Of a stretch of DNA of 64,000 nucleotides, positions 43,522 to 55,590 are shown one piece after another; the stretch's first letter is position 1; the number at the start of each line of letters is the position of its first letter. Both the position numbers and the translations under genes were made by a program. The stretch is from Linanthus parryae. Its lineage: Eukaryota; Streptophyta; Magnoliopsida; Ericales; Polemoniaceae. The notes below the pieces were generated by a model. It worked only from the letters and a program-made list of their open reading frames with translations. It did no database searches and was not told the origin of the DNA. The stretch spans positions 1,913,501-1,977,500 of the forward strand of contig JALGPY010000035.1 of the NCBI GenBank assembly GCA_023055425.1. Reading direction: 5' to 3'.

Positions 43522-44445
43522 TTAACTCTGTAGTTCTTCAAAGCATTTACAAAGTACATTAGAACGTTCAATCAGCCTTTCCCCAAAGCGTTCGCGAAAT
43601 TCTATCAGTTGTTTTACGTTACTTCTGTGAAAGCATGAGCAATTCTTAGAGAACATTGCCAAACTCTTGGCTTAAATTATATGCAATCCATCTAACTAAA
43701 CAACTTGCTCTGATATTTTAGCTAATTTTGAAAAGTAGGTCTAAATGTGAGCGAGTAAGAAATTTTCGAACTTGATCCTACACATGCAACAATCCGTAGT
43801 TGCTGGCATAATTCCATCAAATGATGTACTCTTTCCAGGTTAGCAATTCATAAAAACACTAAATTTACCCTTTTACTCCATCTGTTAAACCTAAGCAAAA
43901 GATTCTCAGCTTTAATATTTTTTCAATCCGCAAGAAAATAAGTTGACTGATTTAGAATCACATAAAAGCATCTTAAAATATGTTGTCGGTATCCGGTAAT
44001 GGCGGTGCATTTATTGAGTAATGCATACTACGTACCCAAATGGCCTCCAAATCCCAATACAATCTGTTGAATTCAATTAAGAAACAACAATGGTAAACTT
44101 TGTAACCTGAGATCTAATATATAACGAATGGCAGAGGTATGGAAAAACCCTTCGCTGTCCTTAGCAAAGTGAGATAACCGTCCATTGAAGCAAGCTATAA
44201 GGAGGAAAAAAGATCAGGAATCACATCCCTTGTATAAGGTACAAAATCATTACATCATTACACATACACATTGTGATATTTTGTTTGTTCGGCGAAGCAA
44301 CTGCTACAAATTCACCTGCTAGAGAATGATTTTTGGCTAAAATTAAGCCAAAAAAACAGAGTTCTAACCTTCTCTGTTGGTTTGCTTGCGAGAGACATAG
44401 TCGATAATTCCGTCCGAGACATCAACCTTAATGCAGGAAAACGAT
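43522..44445 (-). pseudogene. Possible remnant of a spliced host gene
   Basis: Three protein-like open segments lie on the minus strand, two with splice-site-like edges. 44445-44369 follows a TTTTTTTTCAG tract and ends at AG/GTTAGA. Around 43838-43782 a frame reads LERVHHLMELCQQLRIVAC. 43624-43522 follows TGCTTTCACAG and reads SNVKQLIEFRERFGERLIER, continuing through CKCFEELQS to a stop. Phases of the three do not join directly, so exons may be missing or this is a relic. Product not recognised. Confidence 0.3.
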
Positions 44446-44877
44446 CTGAAAAAAAAGCAAAAAAAATACTATATAGTGAGTTAAAGACCCCCACTTGCTG
44501 GCAAAGAGAAAGAGTTGTTTAGTAGATTATTTTTCGTATGGTAAGTGCCGACGCTGTTTGGTTTATTTGTCACATTTTAAGGATAGTCTGTCCCACAAAC
44601 CAGGGGCGAAGTAAGGTATTCAAAACACATGGTAGTTAGCAAATATTTTTCTAGCGAACCACGTAAAATCTCGTGTTCTTCTTTATTCGTTCATTGTTCG
44701 TGAGGTGGTTTGTCATAACAGAAAATTACAAGTTAACAGAGGATATCATTGACAGAGATAGTACAAAAACTTTTGAGGCCATTTTCTTCTATACGTATTC
44801 GGACAAAAGAAAGAAACTTATCTCCTTCAAAGAGCAAGGGAGTTTATTCATTTTGTCCTTTTGATTTGATCTATTTA
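44446..44877. other. Unassigned sequence with a decayed hAT-like end
   Basis: CAGGGGCGAAG at about 44601 resembles the MITE terminus at 42769 but has no detectable partner. The plus frame 44673-44864 has no motif. Nothing else supported. Confidence 0.35.
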
Positions 44878-45323
44878 TGTTAGAAAACGATGCGGAAGCG
44901 ATGATACCACTTGTTAGGAATCAAGAAGAGATGATGAACAAAGAAGAAGATGAAGAACAACACACAAAGATTTTAACGTGGTTAACTAGTTTTTAGGGTA
45001 GCTACATCCACGGACCAAACGAACCAATTTATTGATGAGAACCCAATTAAAATCAGCCACACTCAATATGTCTCGACCCTACGCCAATATGTAGTCCTAA
45101 GATAATGACTTGTGCCCAAATAAACGAAGAAGGTACCAAAATGGAAAAAGGAAACAAAGTTAGCAGCCCCAAACCCAAACTGTTCGCACGAACACTCGAG
45201 TGTTCGCACGAATAGAAACAACAAACCCCAAAAACAGCTTCTTTTTTTGCTTCGTCGCTTCGCCAATTTCTTCGTCGCTTTGTCCAACTTCTAGCTATGA
45301 TTTTGATCACCTAAAACATAACA
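44878..45323 (-). repeat. 3' LTR of element H
   Basis: Plus strand TGTTAGAAAACGATGCGG...AAACATAACA. Contains a second copy of the PBS-adjacent sequence, GATACCACTTGTTAGGAATC, near 44905. Confidence 0.85.
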
Positions 45324-46379
45324 AATCTCCACCTTGATCAAAACTTCCTAGCAACCAATCCAATGCTTCTCATCAATCCAATTGTGGCTGCGCCTCCACA
45401 TCAAGAACCCCTCCACCTAATTCACCAAATCGTTTCTCCGATTACCATCCGTCTTTTTCAACGAACAATCCAATTGTGGTTGCATCTCCAATAATCAAAC
45501 TCGAAGCGCTCCACCCAAATCGGAACAATCAACCAATCAACCGATAGAATATATTCCCAAATTTGCGGTATTGGAATACATTGACTATGCACATACCAAG
45601 CGCGTCTTTGCGTCTCAACAAAGGTATAGACTTGTGTGTCTTAATCAACACACCCTAATGCACCATGACACAATGCATCTCCCCAATCGTCACGCCAATG
45701 ACACTTCGTGACAAAAGTGCCTATCAAACAAGTCATGCCAATTGCGTCGCCAACGTATCGCGCCAAGACGCCAATCAAGACACGCCGAATAACGTGCCAA
45801 CAATCAATAAGTGCACAAAAACACGCCGCCAATCAATACATGCCCAATAACATGTAACCAACCAATTTGCGCCCAATTACGCGTCATCAATCAATCGCGT
45901 GTTCAACAAGACACGTCAATTTGCTCCATGCCACTAGCCAAATCCTCCGGTTTATTCGAGTCGTCTTCACCTTGAATTGAATCCTCCTAGCAGCCCGAAC
46001 AAGATCACTCCATGCCAATGCTCCAAATTTTACAAGTTTTTGCAACGGATGAGCCCGATTGAGATCCACACGGCCAATGCTCCATGTTAAAAGCCCCATT
46101 GCGCCGATTGCACGTGAACCTCCAAATTTGATCTAGAATGCGCGCCCGATGCTCAATGACAAAGAACCCGATAAATCCACCAATAAGGAATCCGATTGTT
46201 CCCCAACAAGGAACCCGATAGCTCTCACAACAAAGAGCCCAATAGTTCCCCCAATAAGGAACTTGATGGTTGGAATATCAAGAATATTCTTATCAACACA
46301 ATAGATCTTCATCACAAAAGAATTCGCCATCACTCCTCACCAACAAACCCAAACCCAACAACCTGTCTCTGATACCACT
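45324..46379 (-). other. Interior of element H
   Basis: C/A-rich on the plus strand, with diffuse repetition of CAATC and of CAATAAGGAACCCGAT-like phrases (46150-46270). No coding domain. Confidence 0.6.
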
Positions 46380-46860
46380 TGTTAGAAAACGATGCGGATG
46401 TGATGATACCACTTGTTATGAATCAAGAAGAGACAATGAAGGAAGTAGATGATGAAGAACAACACACAAAGATTTTAACGTGGTTCACTAGTTTTTAGGC
46501 TAGCTACATCCACGGACCAAACAAACCAATTTATTGATGAGAACCCAATTATAATCAAACACGCTCAATATGTCTCGACTCTAGGCCAATATATAGTCCT
46601 AAGATACTGACTTGTGCCCAAAGAAACGAAGAAGATACCAATATCGAACAAGGAAACGAAGTCAGCCGACCCAAACCCAAACTGTTCGCACGAACACTCG
46701 AAGTGTTTGCACGAACACGTTCGTGTGAACACTTTGATTGTTCGCAAGAACAGAAACAGCAAACCCAAAAACAGCTTCTTTTTTTGATTCGTCGCTTTGC
46801 CAATTGCTTCGTCGCTTTGTTTAACTTCTAGCTTGGATTTTGATCAACCAAAACATAACA
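46380..46860 (-). repeat. 5' LTR of element H
   Basis: Longer than its partner mainly through an extra AACACGTTCGTGTGAACAC-type segment (about 46717-46736). The border at 46380 may be off by one base. Confidence 0.82.
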
Positions 46861-46998
46861 CTTTGGTTAAGTGATGAATTATTTATCCTACATAATTTTC
46901 TGTGTCTCCTTATAAGATTAATGAAGAATTGAATTTGATGTACTTTTTTATCATATATGGTTGTGTTTCTCTTATCTATATAACAAATGAGTTTGAGG
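46861..46998. other. Unassigned AT-rich sequence
   Basis: No feature seen. Confidence 0.4.
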
Positions 46999-47130
46999 CA
47001 GGGGCGGAGCCAGCCCGCAGCATGGGGAGGAACGTGCGCTACCCCAAACTTTGAAAACTGAAATTTTACCCTATGATGTATAAAAAGTTAAAATTCTGCC
47101 CTCGCCAAAATTACAATAGTGCACTGGGTA
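46999..47130. mobile_element. Truncated hAT-like end
   Basis: CAGGGGCGGAGCCAG at 46999, followed by a CCCCAAACTTTGAAAA-type interior, matches the terminus and inner layout of the MITE at 42769. No right terminus or TSD is found, and the sequence runs into a copia fragment. Confidence 0.5.
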
Positions 47131-47531
47131 TTTTGAATATCGGGCATGGCGGAAAAGCACCCTTTATTCACTTAAGAGGAACAAGACTACAATGATATGC
47201 ATGCCTAATAGTGTGACTACTAGGTTCGTTATATAGTGCTAGGAAAATCCATAAAGATTCCAAATCCGATTTGGAAACAAAGTTGTTTCCTAACTAATCC
47301 TCCACCGCCTTTGACTACCGATGTTTCCTAATCAAAGTTGGAACAAAGAGTTTGGCCGCCTTTGACCAATTCAAGTAACCATCTCAACAAATATCCACAT
47401 TCACTTCAATTGTCTCGTCAACAGCAGTTGCCCCTCTTCTCGTAAATAAAGCTACGTCTTCTCCGCACCCTATGTCTCTCATCACAGAGACTCATTGGAC
47501 CCCCACCGGGTCCAACATGCCCGAAAGGGCC
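47131..47531 (-). mobile_element. 3' untranslated/LTR remnant of a copia fragment
   Basis: Lies downstream of the RNase H fragment. A purine-rich GGTGGGGGTCCAATGAG segment (minus strand, about 47487-47503) may be the PPT region. Its LTR cannot be delimited because there is no second copy here. Confidence 0.35.
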
Positions 47532-47990
47532 TCACTGGCTTAATATGTTAAGCAATTCCCGACAATGCTGGAACTTGCTCTCCGGAACTGGCTTGGTGAA
47601 CATATCTGCGGGGTTGTCACCAGTCCGCACCTTCATCACCTTGATCCTGCTTTCACTTCTCAGAAAGTGATACCTCATGTCAATATTCTTGGTCCTTTCA
47701 TGATGAACCTGGTCCTTAGTCAAGCAAATTGCAATTAAGCTGTCACAGTAGACTATCGCCTGATCTTGAAGTACCCCTAGATCATTGACCATTCCCTTAA
47801 GCCAAATTCCCTCCTTTGCTGCTTTCATTAGGGCCATATACTCCACCTCCGTGGTGGAAAACGTCACCGTCGGCTTAAGCGTAGCCTTCCAACTCACAAC
47901 AGATACTCCCAGAGCAAACACATAGCCTCTCATTGAACTTCTACTATCAATATCCCCTGCATAGAACGCGTCCGAGAACCCAACTACCAA
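47532..47990 (-). pseudogene. Copia RNase H fragment, Tork-like
   Basis: VVGFSDAFYAGDIDSRSSMR, VSVVSWKATLKPTVTFSTTE, AIVYCDSLIAICLTKDQVHH, then NPADMFTKPVPESKFQHC. SxWKxTLxxTVxxSTTExEYMA and the ADMxTKxxPxSKFxHC ending are typical of Tork-lineage copia. The 153-codon frame ends normally at 47532; everything upstream of RNase H is gone. It differs from the SIRE and Angela copies here and is a third copia lineage in the window. Confidence 0.85.
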
Positions 47991-48556
47991 GATGTTTTCA
48001 CTAGCCCCATATCATAGGCCAATATATGACGTACCCTTAGAGATATAAAATTATTTTTTTACCTACACATATATAAACACATTACACAAATCACTACACA
48101 TTATGTTTTCAGGCGTGAAGAAAATATTCCACTATGGCTATTGACAATTTTAGTGTTGTTTTTATTCAATTTGTAGACAATTTTACACATTATTGGTGCA
48201 TTTAACCTTTGAACAAATTCCTTATATTTCTTGATAGATTTACGATTGTCATATTGCGTAAACATTTTAAATATATTTTTACTTTTTAGGAAGATTTTTT
48301 TTGGGTGTGGTGACTCTTTTTACATATTTTTCTGAATTTGTTTTGTATTTTTTATGAGAAGTAAAAAAATGCTCACGAAACGAATCTTGATCTGAATCAG
48401 ATCCATTTATGGAGATTTGGACTGTTGGATCGAATACGGATATTTTAAATTAAATATGGTCTATATTCAATCCGAATTCGTTTAGGATCCGGTCGAATTT
48501 TGATCGAATATGGTTCCACTTATTTTGATCGGATTCGGATATGGATATAGGTGGAT
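47991..48556. other. AT-rich sequence with no gene
   Basis: Nothing coding. Near 48410-48550 there is loose repetition of GGATTCGGATATGGAT-like phrases. Ends at the LTR of element G. Confidence 0.4.
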
Positions 48557-49800
48557 TGACGCGATTTCTTAATGAGTATGCGCAAGTGCACTGTCAAGCA
48601 ATATAGGGTTCTATTTCAACCCCGAGTTATCGATCCCACGAGGACAGGCTCGAGACTATCGAACATGAGGAAGAATTGTGATAAAAGATGTTGCCGCCCC
48701 CAAACAAACGACTGAATTAAAATAACAAAGTAAACTAATATTTTTTATATTTTTCTGAAAAATACGAATATGGAGAACAACTAGATAATTCAAGGTCCCT
48801 TAGGGCACTCAGATGAATATGGAGTACGTTTTACAACACTCTAGGCGCGATTAATTATACCGGGTAATCTCTTTCACAATCTTCTATCGATCTCATGTGA
48901 GTCTACGTAACAGTTTACCTTAGAGTCCTGTCAGCCACCTCCGTCTACCATTCTGTTCTAGTCAGCTAGCAAGTTTCGTTCTTCGGTTCCTGTCAGTCCA
49001 CCGGCTTAACTCAATCTTAATTAAGTCCAACCGAATCTACCCACAATTGGTCACTCAAGTCTCTATCTTCTGTCGGTCTCTAGAAACTATGAGAATGTCA
49101 ACACGTTCTTCACGAATCTAAACTTTGATCATTGTCGCGGATCAATTTAGATAACTAGCACAAGTAGGTGATAATCTAATCATAATAGGAATAAAGAACA
49201 AGATCGCATCAATGAATCAAATCACACGTAGAATTAAGTTTTTAGAAACGTGAAATAAATTCGTAATCCAGAAAATATGTCTAAGATAAAAACCCTAAGA
49301 TCTCCATGAATTATCTAGCTACAGAGTTTAGCTAGACATAGATACGTTTAGCCTTTCAAAGTTCTCCATAAAATTTATAAGAAGGAAGAAAGAAGATAGA
49401 ACCGGGAAATCCGAGCTCCGTTCCGTCTTCTCCTTCGTCGTTCTTCCCTCTGCTGCGTAGAATGTAGAATGGCTTGAGTTAAACAACCCGCTTTGGTATA
49501 TTCAGACCCGTAATTGCCAACAATCACCTAGGTTTGTCAGTAAATGACCCGTTCTTCCTTTCTCTTCAATTTCTCCTTTATTTCACTTTGACCCAAAATC
49601 AGTGCCGCCAAGAGAAAGCACTCGTACGAGTGTTTGAGGATGGTTCTAATATTGAAAATCTATTGAAAATCAGATTTTTTTTCTAGGTCCTCACTCGTAC
49701 AATTACGATTGAATTCTTCTATGGGTTTGTTGTGTTGTTCTTTTTGTTCTTGATTTCTTGACCATTCTGGGTTACTCTGATCTGCGCAATAGTTCCTCTT
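48557..49800 (-). repeat. 3' LTR of element G (inner border approximate)
   Basis: Contains the CCCGAGTTATCGATCCCACGAGG segment near its start. The inner end is not fixed because the partner LTR is mostly outside the window; a long pyrimidine tract at 49797-49838 (a purine tract on the minus strand) may be the PPT. Confidence 0.6.
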
Positions 49801-50442
49801 CTCTGCTTCGTTTCTCCTTCTTGACTCTTCTTCTTCGTTGTGCTGCTATGACTCTCTGTTATGCGGTGCTGGGGCCATGGCTGGGTTTGTTAATGGTGGT
49901 GGTGGCTGTGATGTTTAGGTTAGGTGTTCTGGTTAAGGTGACGTGGTTCAGGAGGTAGCATGGGCTGTGAGATAGTTAATTGGATTTATGCATTGAAGGG
50001 GGGGTCCTGGTTTCGTTGGTTTAATTGGCGGTCTGCAGGGTTTTTGGTGATGAAGGTAATCTGATGGGTTTATGATTTCATGGGATGGTTAATGGTGAGG
50101 TTGAAACGGGGTTGTTCAGGGTTGGTGGTTAGTTAAATGGGGTAGAAGAATTGGGTTTAGGTCTTTTGGTGAAAGCTTGAGTTAGTTAGTTTCAATGGTT
50201 GTAGAGTGGTTTAGGAGAATTGGTATATGTATGTGGTAATTTCTTGTTAGGAGAAATGGTTGTTAAGGAAGTGGTGAAGGATATTAGTTGGTGTAGGTGG
50301 ATAGTCATGGTTGTACCAAAGAGGTGGCTATGGAGGTTTTAAATTGGTTCAAAAGTCATTGTTAGTCTTAGATACTAGGGTGTAGTCAGGTTGTTGTCTA
50401 GGTGGTTAATTGAATGGTGGTGCTAATGATGGATTAAGGTTT
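49801..50442 (-). other. Interior of G, 3' side
   Basis: No coding domain. From about 49860 to 50437 the plus strand is very rich in G and T and poor in C (repeated GGTGGTTAG-like phrases). It ends in AGGTT, the left TSD of F. Confidence 0.5.
50438..50442. repeat. TSD of element F, left copy
   Basis: AGGTT, repeated exactly at 60473-60477. Confidence 0.93.
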
Positions 50443-51664
50443 TAAAGTGTGAGTATGCAGATGTATAAGCATCTAAGATACTCTAGAAAGGGGGGGGGGT
50501 GTTGAATAGAGTATGCCAACTTTTTTCAAAACTTGCTAGGAAGATGAAAACTTGTGCAAACAATGGATTTCAAGGCCTTGAAAGGTAGTTCAAGCCTTTT
50601 AAGTAGATGATGAAAGTATAGAGCAAGTATGCCTTTTTCAAGGCCTTGAAAACAGGTTCAAACCCCTGAAAAATCAACAGTTTTTGTGTGCTGCAAAAGC
50701 TATGAAAGTAAATGAACTGAAAATGTAGAAGACAAATGATTTATAGAGTTTAGTCCACTTGGACCTACGTCTCTACCTCAGGGATTATATCCCTGCAGGA
50801 TTTTCAACTCAATTCTTATTAATCAAAAGCTAAGCCCTAGAACTCAAGCCAAGGGATTTCCCTTACTCTGTTATAGCTTGTGGTTTTCCCTAACCTGTAT
50901 AGTACCTGCTCTAGCTAACTGCTTAACTAAGAATTCTCTATTGTTCACTTTGAACAATCCTTGAGAATAGATGTAGAAATAATACAGAAATGATCTACCA
51001 ATATAGCTCTATACAGAAGAACACTAAAGAGTAGAAAAGTGCAGTGAAAATGCAGTGAACTTCTGTGAATGGATTTGAAGAATGAAGAGCTTCTTTGATG
51101 CTTGTCAATACAAAACTCTTTCTCTGGTTACCCGTTTAGTGTTTTCTCTCGTTGCTTCGAATTTGATCTCTATTTATACTTCATACAGCTCTGCAAATCT
51201 CCCCAGATTTTCAGCAACAACCTTCCTATTTTATAGGCAACAAATTTTGACTGCTTTGACATCTTATCCAACAGTTGGATGATCACAATATTCAGAGATA
51301 TTGTTGTAATATTTCATTTAAACACCATGAGAAGCTTTCATATACGTCTGATTGATCACAGGATCAAAGTGTCCAAGTATTTCCAAATCTGCAGCAATTC
51401 AGTTTAGGAAATAATCCTGCAAGACTTAAAAACAAAATTTCAGGCATTGTCATGGTCAAACAGATGATATATTAAGATTAAAAACATGTTATAACAATTT
51501 GTCTTTCATCATCTAATAACATAGAATCAAACATATGAAAGAGAGAGAGTAAATCAATCCAGAGAGTTTGCAGAAAACTCCCCCTGAGAATGTGCATACA
51601 GGTAGCTGGTTCAAGTCCTTAAAATAGCCAAGCTATTTCAAGTCTGGCACAACCTGATATTTCA
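50443..51664 (-). repeat. 3' LTR of element F
   Basis: 1222 bp; on the minus strand it starts TGAAATATCAGGTTGTGCC after the purine tract AAGTGGGAGAT (51665-51675). Shorter than the 5' LTR by small deletions, including part of the palindrome cluster near 51600. Confidence 0.92.
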
Positions 51665-51974
51665 ATCTCCCACTTGATGAAAGACAAAACCAATTTTTTT
51701 TTTTATCCTTAGTCTCTGCAAAATAAACTGATTAGTCCATAATTTTAAAACACCGTATTTCCAAAAAGATCCAACTTATTATAATACCAACAGAAACTTA
51801 AACAGTTCAGCAAATAAAACAAAATAAACCTAAGAGCTAAAAACGTAGAATTTTCCCCCCTTTTTGACCTTCATAAAAAAGATAGAAGATGTTGGATCAC
51901 GTGTCTGGAAAATTTTGAAAACTTAAAAGAAAAACTTTGAAGAAGAGAGAATGGGGAAGAAAGAATAGGCAAGA

Positions 51975-53660
51975 TTAAGGGGTTGGATCTTCATCTTCAT
52001 CCTGATCTCCTTCCTCTTTCTCATTGTCTTCTTCATCAGTCTTGTCCTGCTCTTTCTGTTCCTCTGCAGTCCCACCTGCAACAGTTGCTTCTTCAGTCTT
52101 GTCCTTTTTCAGCAGCCCTTGGAGATTTCTTTTTCTTCTTCACGGTGATCAGTAGTTCATCTGAGTCAGGGCTATTGGCTTCATCTTCTACCTGTTCTGC
52201 TACCTGCTTTCCCTTGTTTGAAACTGGAGTAGCTTCTTACTAGTCTGAGTGCTCACTAGGCAAATCCTTGTCAGAGTCTCCTTTCTTTTTTTCCTTCAGG
52301 ATCCTCAGGAACATCAATCAAAGTCATGCTTCTGAAGATGCTTTACACCATGTACTTGAATTTCCCCAAGTCACTCTCTAGTCCAAAAACAGTTGCTTTG
52401 ACATCCTCCATGTCTAGCTCCAAACCATCAAGTCTCTGATTGTCTGTAGGCTGAGAAGTCTGACTTGAAGTGGGAGTCAAGGTCTTGGTCTTAGAAAACT
52501 TCTTTGCACCTAGTTCTGCTTCAGTCAAGTATGAGTAAAGTTTCCAAACTTTCTCTTTTGTCTTCACAACTCGATTTTTCTCAAAGGCTTTCTCATTGAG
52601 TACCCCAAATCCAGATGTGAATGATTCCTCTCCTGTAGTTGGAATCTCAAAGTGTTCAAAGAACAAAGTGAGCAGGTTTGCATAGGGTAGAGGGTGAATC
52701 CTCTTACTGGTAAGGCTAAAGAGCATGTGTTCAATCACTAGTTTTGGAATATCAGTCTCATAGCCATGCATAACCAGATACATGATGTGTAGCATTCTCT
52801 CAGTCACCAATTCTCTGGAGTGCTCTCTGGGAAAGATACATCTAACCAGTATGGTATGAAGGACTTTGGCTTCAACATTCAACACAGAGTGTGTTAACTG
52901 TTTGGCTGAAGTAGAGATGTTTGGAAGAAAGAACACTTCTTTGGCTAGCTTCAAGGTTTCTGACTTTGGTGAATGGTTGCTAGTATGATATCTCTTTGGA
53001 CACCCTAACACATTGGCAAACTCAGAGTGATCCAATTCAATTATTATCCCAGCAACTTTAGATTTGATCACCAAGTGTGCAGTTCTCTTAACTTGGGTCA
53101 GGTTCAGGTAGAAGAGTCTGGTGAGTCTAGGATAGGCTAAATCTCTAGGATTCAGCGTACACCACAAAGAACTCTTTTTCAACATGGAAATGCACTTAAG
53201 TTTCATGTGTTCAAACACATGCTTATTAACCAAACTGCAGAAACAAATAGATCTTGAAGCAAAACCATCTAACCACTAACCTTTAGAGAAGTTTGAGACA
53301 AACCATGTCTCATCTGGTACTGTGTTCTTTGGTGAGGCTTGTGAATAGATCTGCAATGCCTTCTCCAATTGTCCTTCTGGTTGTGATTCTGTCACCTTTC
53401 CTTTCCCCTTTTCTGCCTGAGTTGCTTTCTTTTTCACCTTCTATGTTTCTGGTTGCTTTTCTGTAACAGCTCTCTGCTTCTGTTGCTTTTCTGAAGAGGA
53501 GGTTGTAACCTTCTTGGACTGCCTCTGCACTAGGAGTTCTGGAGCTGGAGACTCCACTGACTTCTTGAACCTCTTCCACTGCTGCTTTTCTTTTCTTCTC
53601 TGAGACAGGTTTCGAACCACCAGCCATCTTGATTCTATCTGAGGCTCTCCTTGTTCTCAT
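51975..53660 (-). pseudogene. SIRE third ORF (element F)
   Basis: Start MRTRRASDRIKMAGGSKPVS at 53660; frameshifts in the Lys-rich linker (about 53520-53310). The conserved core is then one open frame, 53233-52343: HVFEHMKLKCISMLKKSSLW, FANVLGCPKRYHTSNHSPKS, FPREHSRELVTERMLHIMY. A segment rich in Thr/Ser and a short amphipathic stretch follow, and the acidic tail ends just before the TAA at 51977-51975. Core similarity to B is high, including matching positions of Cys and Pro. Function unknown. Confidence 0.78.
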
Positions 53661-54025
53661 TAGGGGTTGGGAGAAGAAAAGAGAGATATGGAATGATACG
53701 GAATGAATGATAAGAGAAGAAGATAAATATTGAAATAGTTTGAGTTTCAAAAGAAAACTAGTATCTCTCTGATTCTCAAAAGATTTGCCATGATCAGACA
53801 GATTTCAAAACTTTTATGCCGTTGGACAATAGAATATACTAATACTATTTTTGGCTAGAACAAATTTTTTAAAATGGTAGGGGCTATATTAGGCAAATAT
53901 CTACAGAGATATCACCCAACACAGAATGATCCAAGATTATTGACTATCAGTGTAGCAGACTCATTTTCAAGGCTTTGAAAAGGCTTTCACGGTCTGAAAT
54001 GCTGTAACACTACAACAAATAAAAT
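53661..54025 (-). other. Spacer between pol and the third ORF (F)
   Basis: Non-coding, with palindrome variants at 53965-54085, matching the B spacer. Confidence 0.65.
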
Positions 54026-54826
54026 TCAAGCCTTTGAACTTATTTTCAAGGCTTTGAAACTCACTTCAAACCTTTTGAAACACATAGATCTTACATGTCT
54101 TACCAGATGCTCCCCCGAAACCAATGCATCTTTGTTTAGCATTCCCAATTCCAATCTTAGAGCTGAGAACCTTTCATCTGCTAATGGTTTGGTGAAGATA
54201 TCTGCAATTTGCATGTTAGTATCAACAAATTAAAGAACAATATCACCTTTCTCAGCATGATCTCTGATTAAGTAGTGTATGACATCAATGTTCTTGGTTC
54301 TTGAGTGTTGCACTGGATTCTTTGTAATTGAAATTTCACTAGTTTTGTCACACTTAATAGGTATGTCCCTGAAGTCAAATCCAAGGTCTCTTAGCTGTTG
54401 AGCAATCCATAATACTCGTGAGCAACATGCTCCTTCAGCTGTTGATAGAGCAAGTGAATTATATTTCTTGGAATGCAAACTAATCAAGGATGATCCAATG
54501 AATTGGCAAGTTCCTGAAGTACTTTTCCTATCAACCTTGTAACCTGCAAAGTCAACATCTGAAAAGCCATGTAAAGAGAAGTAAGAATGTCGTGGATACC
54601 AAAGCCCTAAGTCTTTGGTACCATTGAGATATCCGAATATTCACTTCACAGCAGTCATGTGTGATTCTTTTGGATCAGCTTGAAATCTAGCACACATACA
54701 AACACTTAACATAGTATATGGCCTCCTTGCTGTTAGATAGAGTAATGATCCAATAATGCCTCTATACTCTTTTACATTGACACTCTTACCAGATTCATCT
54801 TTATCTAAGCATAGTGTAGAGCTCAT
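54026..54826 (-). pseudogene. RT end and RNase H (element F)
   Basis: MSSTLCLDKDESGKSVNVKE, YRGIIGSLLYLTARRPYTML, then SLHSKKYNSLALSTAEGACC (internal residues lost), then [20 protein letters not shown]. The usual pol stop TAG after KDALV is TCG here, so the frame runs on to 54026 through repeat-coded sequence (FKALKISSKA). Confidence 0.87.
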
Positions 54827-54841
54827 AGGTGTCTTGGCTTC

Positions 54842-55590
54842 CTAACATTGAGCCATGCTATATTTGTTTAGTAAGTCTCTTGTGTACTTGCTTTGATGCA
54901 GAAAGATGCACTTCTTCAGTTGATGTGTTTGAAGTCCTAGGAAGAAGTTCAACTCTCTCATCATGCTCATCTCAAATTCCCTTCTCATAAGACTTGAGAA
55001 TTCTCTGCATAAATGATCATTAGTAGCTCCAAATAGTATATCATCAACATATATCTGAACTAAAAGTAAATCTTCATCATGAGTCTTAATGAAAAGAGTC
55101 TTTTCTACTAAACTTCTTTTGAAATTGTTTTCAACTAAAAAATTAGAAAATCTTTCATACCAACCCCTTGGAGCTTGTTTCAAACCATAAAGAGCTTTGT
55201 CAAGTTTGTAGACATGATCTGAAAATTTTAATTTTCAAAACCAGGTGGTTGTACAGCATAAACTTCTTCTTGAAAATAGCCATTCAAGAAAGCACACTTC
55301 ACATCCATTTGAAACAGTTTCATGTTCTTGTAAGATGCAAATGTAAGCAAAATTCTAATTGCTTCTAACCTGCCAGCTGGAGAAAAAGTTTCCTCATAAT
55401 CAATACCTTGTTCTTGATTGTAACCTTGAGAAACTAACCTTGCTTTGTTTATGATCACATTGCCACTTTCATCCAACTTGTTTCTGAATACCCCATTGGT
55501 ACCAATGACAGACTGGTTTGAAGGTGCAGGAACCAGGTTCCAAACCTTATTCATTTCAAACTCATTGGGTTCACTTTGCATAGCAATGAT
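54842..55590 (-). pseudogene. Reverse transcriptase (element F)
   Basis: The N-terminal part lies at the end of the long frame: [40 protein letters not shown]. After a frame break at about 55228, 55183-54842 gives [29 protein letters not shown] (catalytic YVDD intact) and LNFFLGLQTHQLKK. Confidence 0.9.

Larger units (their letters stand above)
44878..46860 (-). mobile_element. Element H: short non-coding LTR element (TRIM-like)
   Basis: Direct repeats of 446 bp (44878-45323) and about 481 bp (46380-46860) flank a 1.06-kb interior with no domain-bearing frame. On the minus strand the LTR runs TGTTATGTTTTGG...CTAACA. A PBS TGGTATCAGAGACAGG follows the right copy, and a purine-rich tract (AAGGTGGAGATT) precedes the left one. 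Flanks ATTTA and CTTTG do not match, so no TSD is visible. It must have depended on another element's enzymes. Confidence 0.82.

Noticed and set aside
45641..46333. Several frames inside element H
   Set aside because: Overlapping on both strands, low complexity, no domain, inside a non-coding element.
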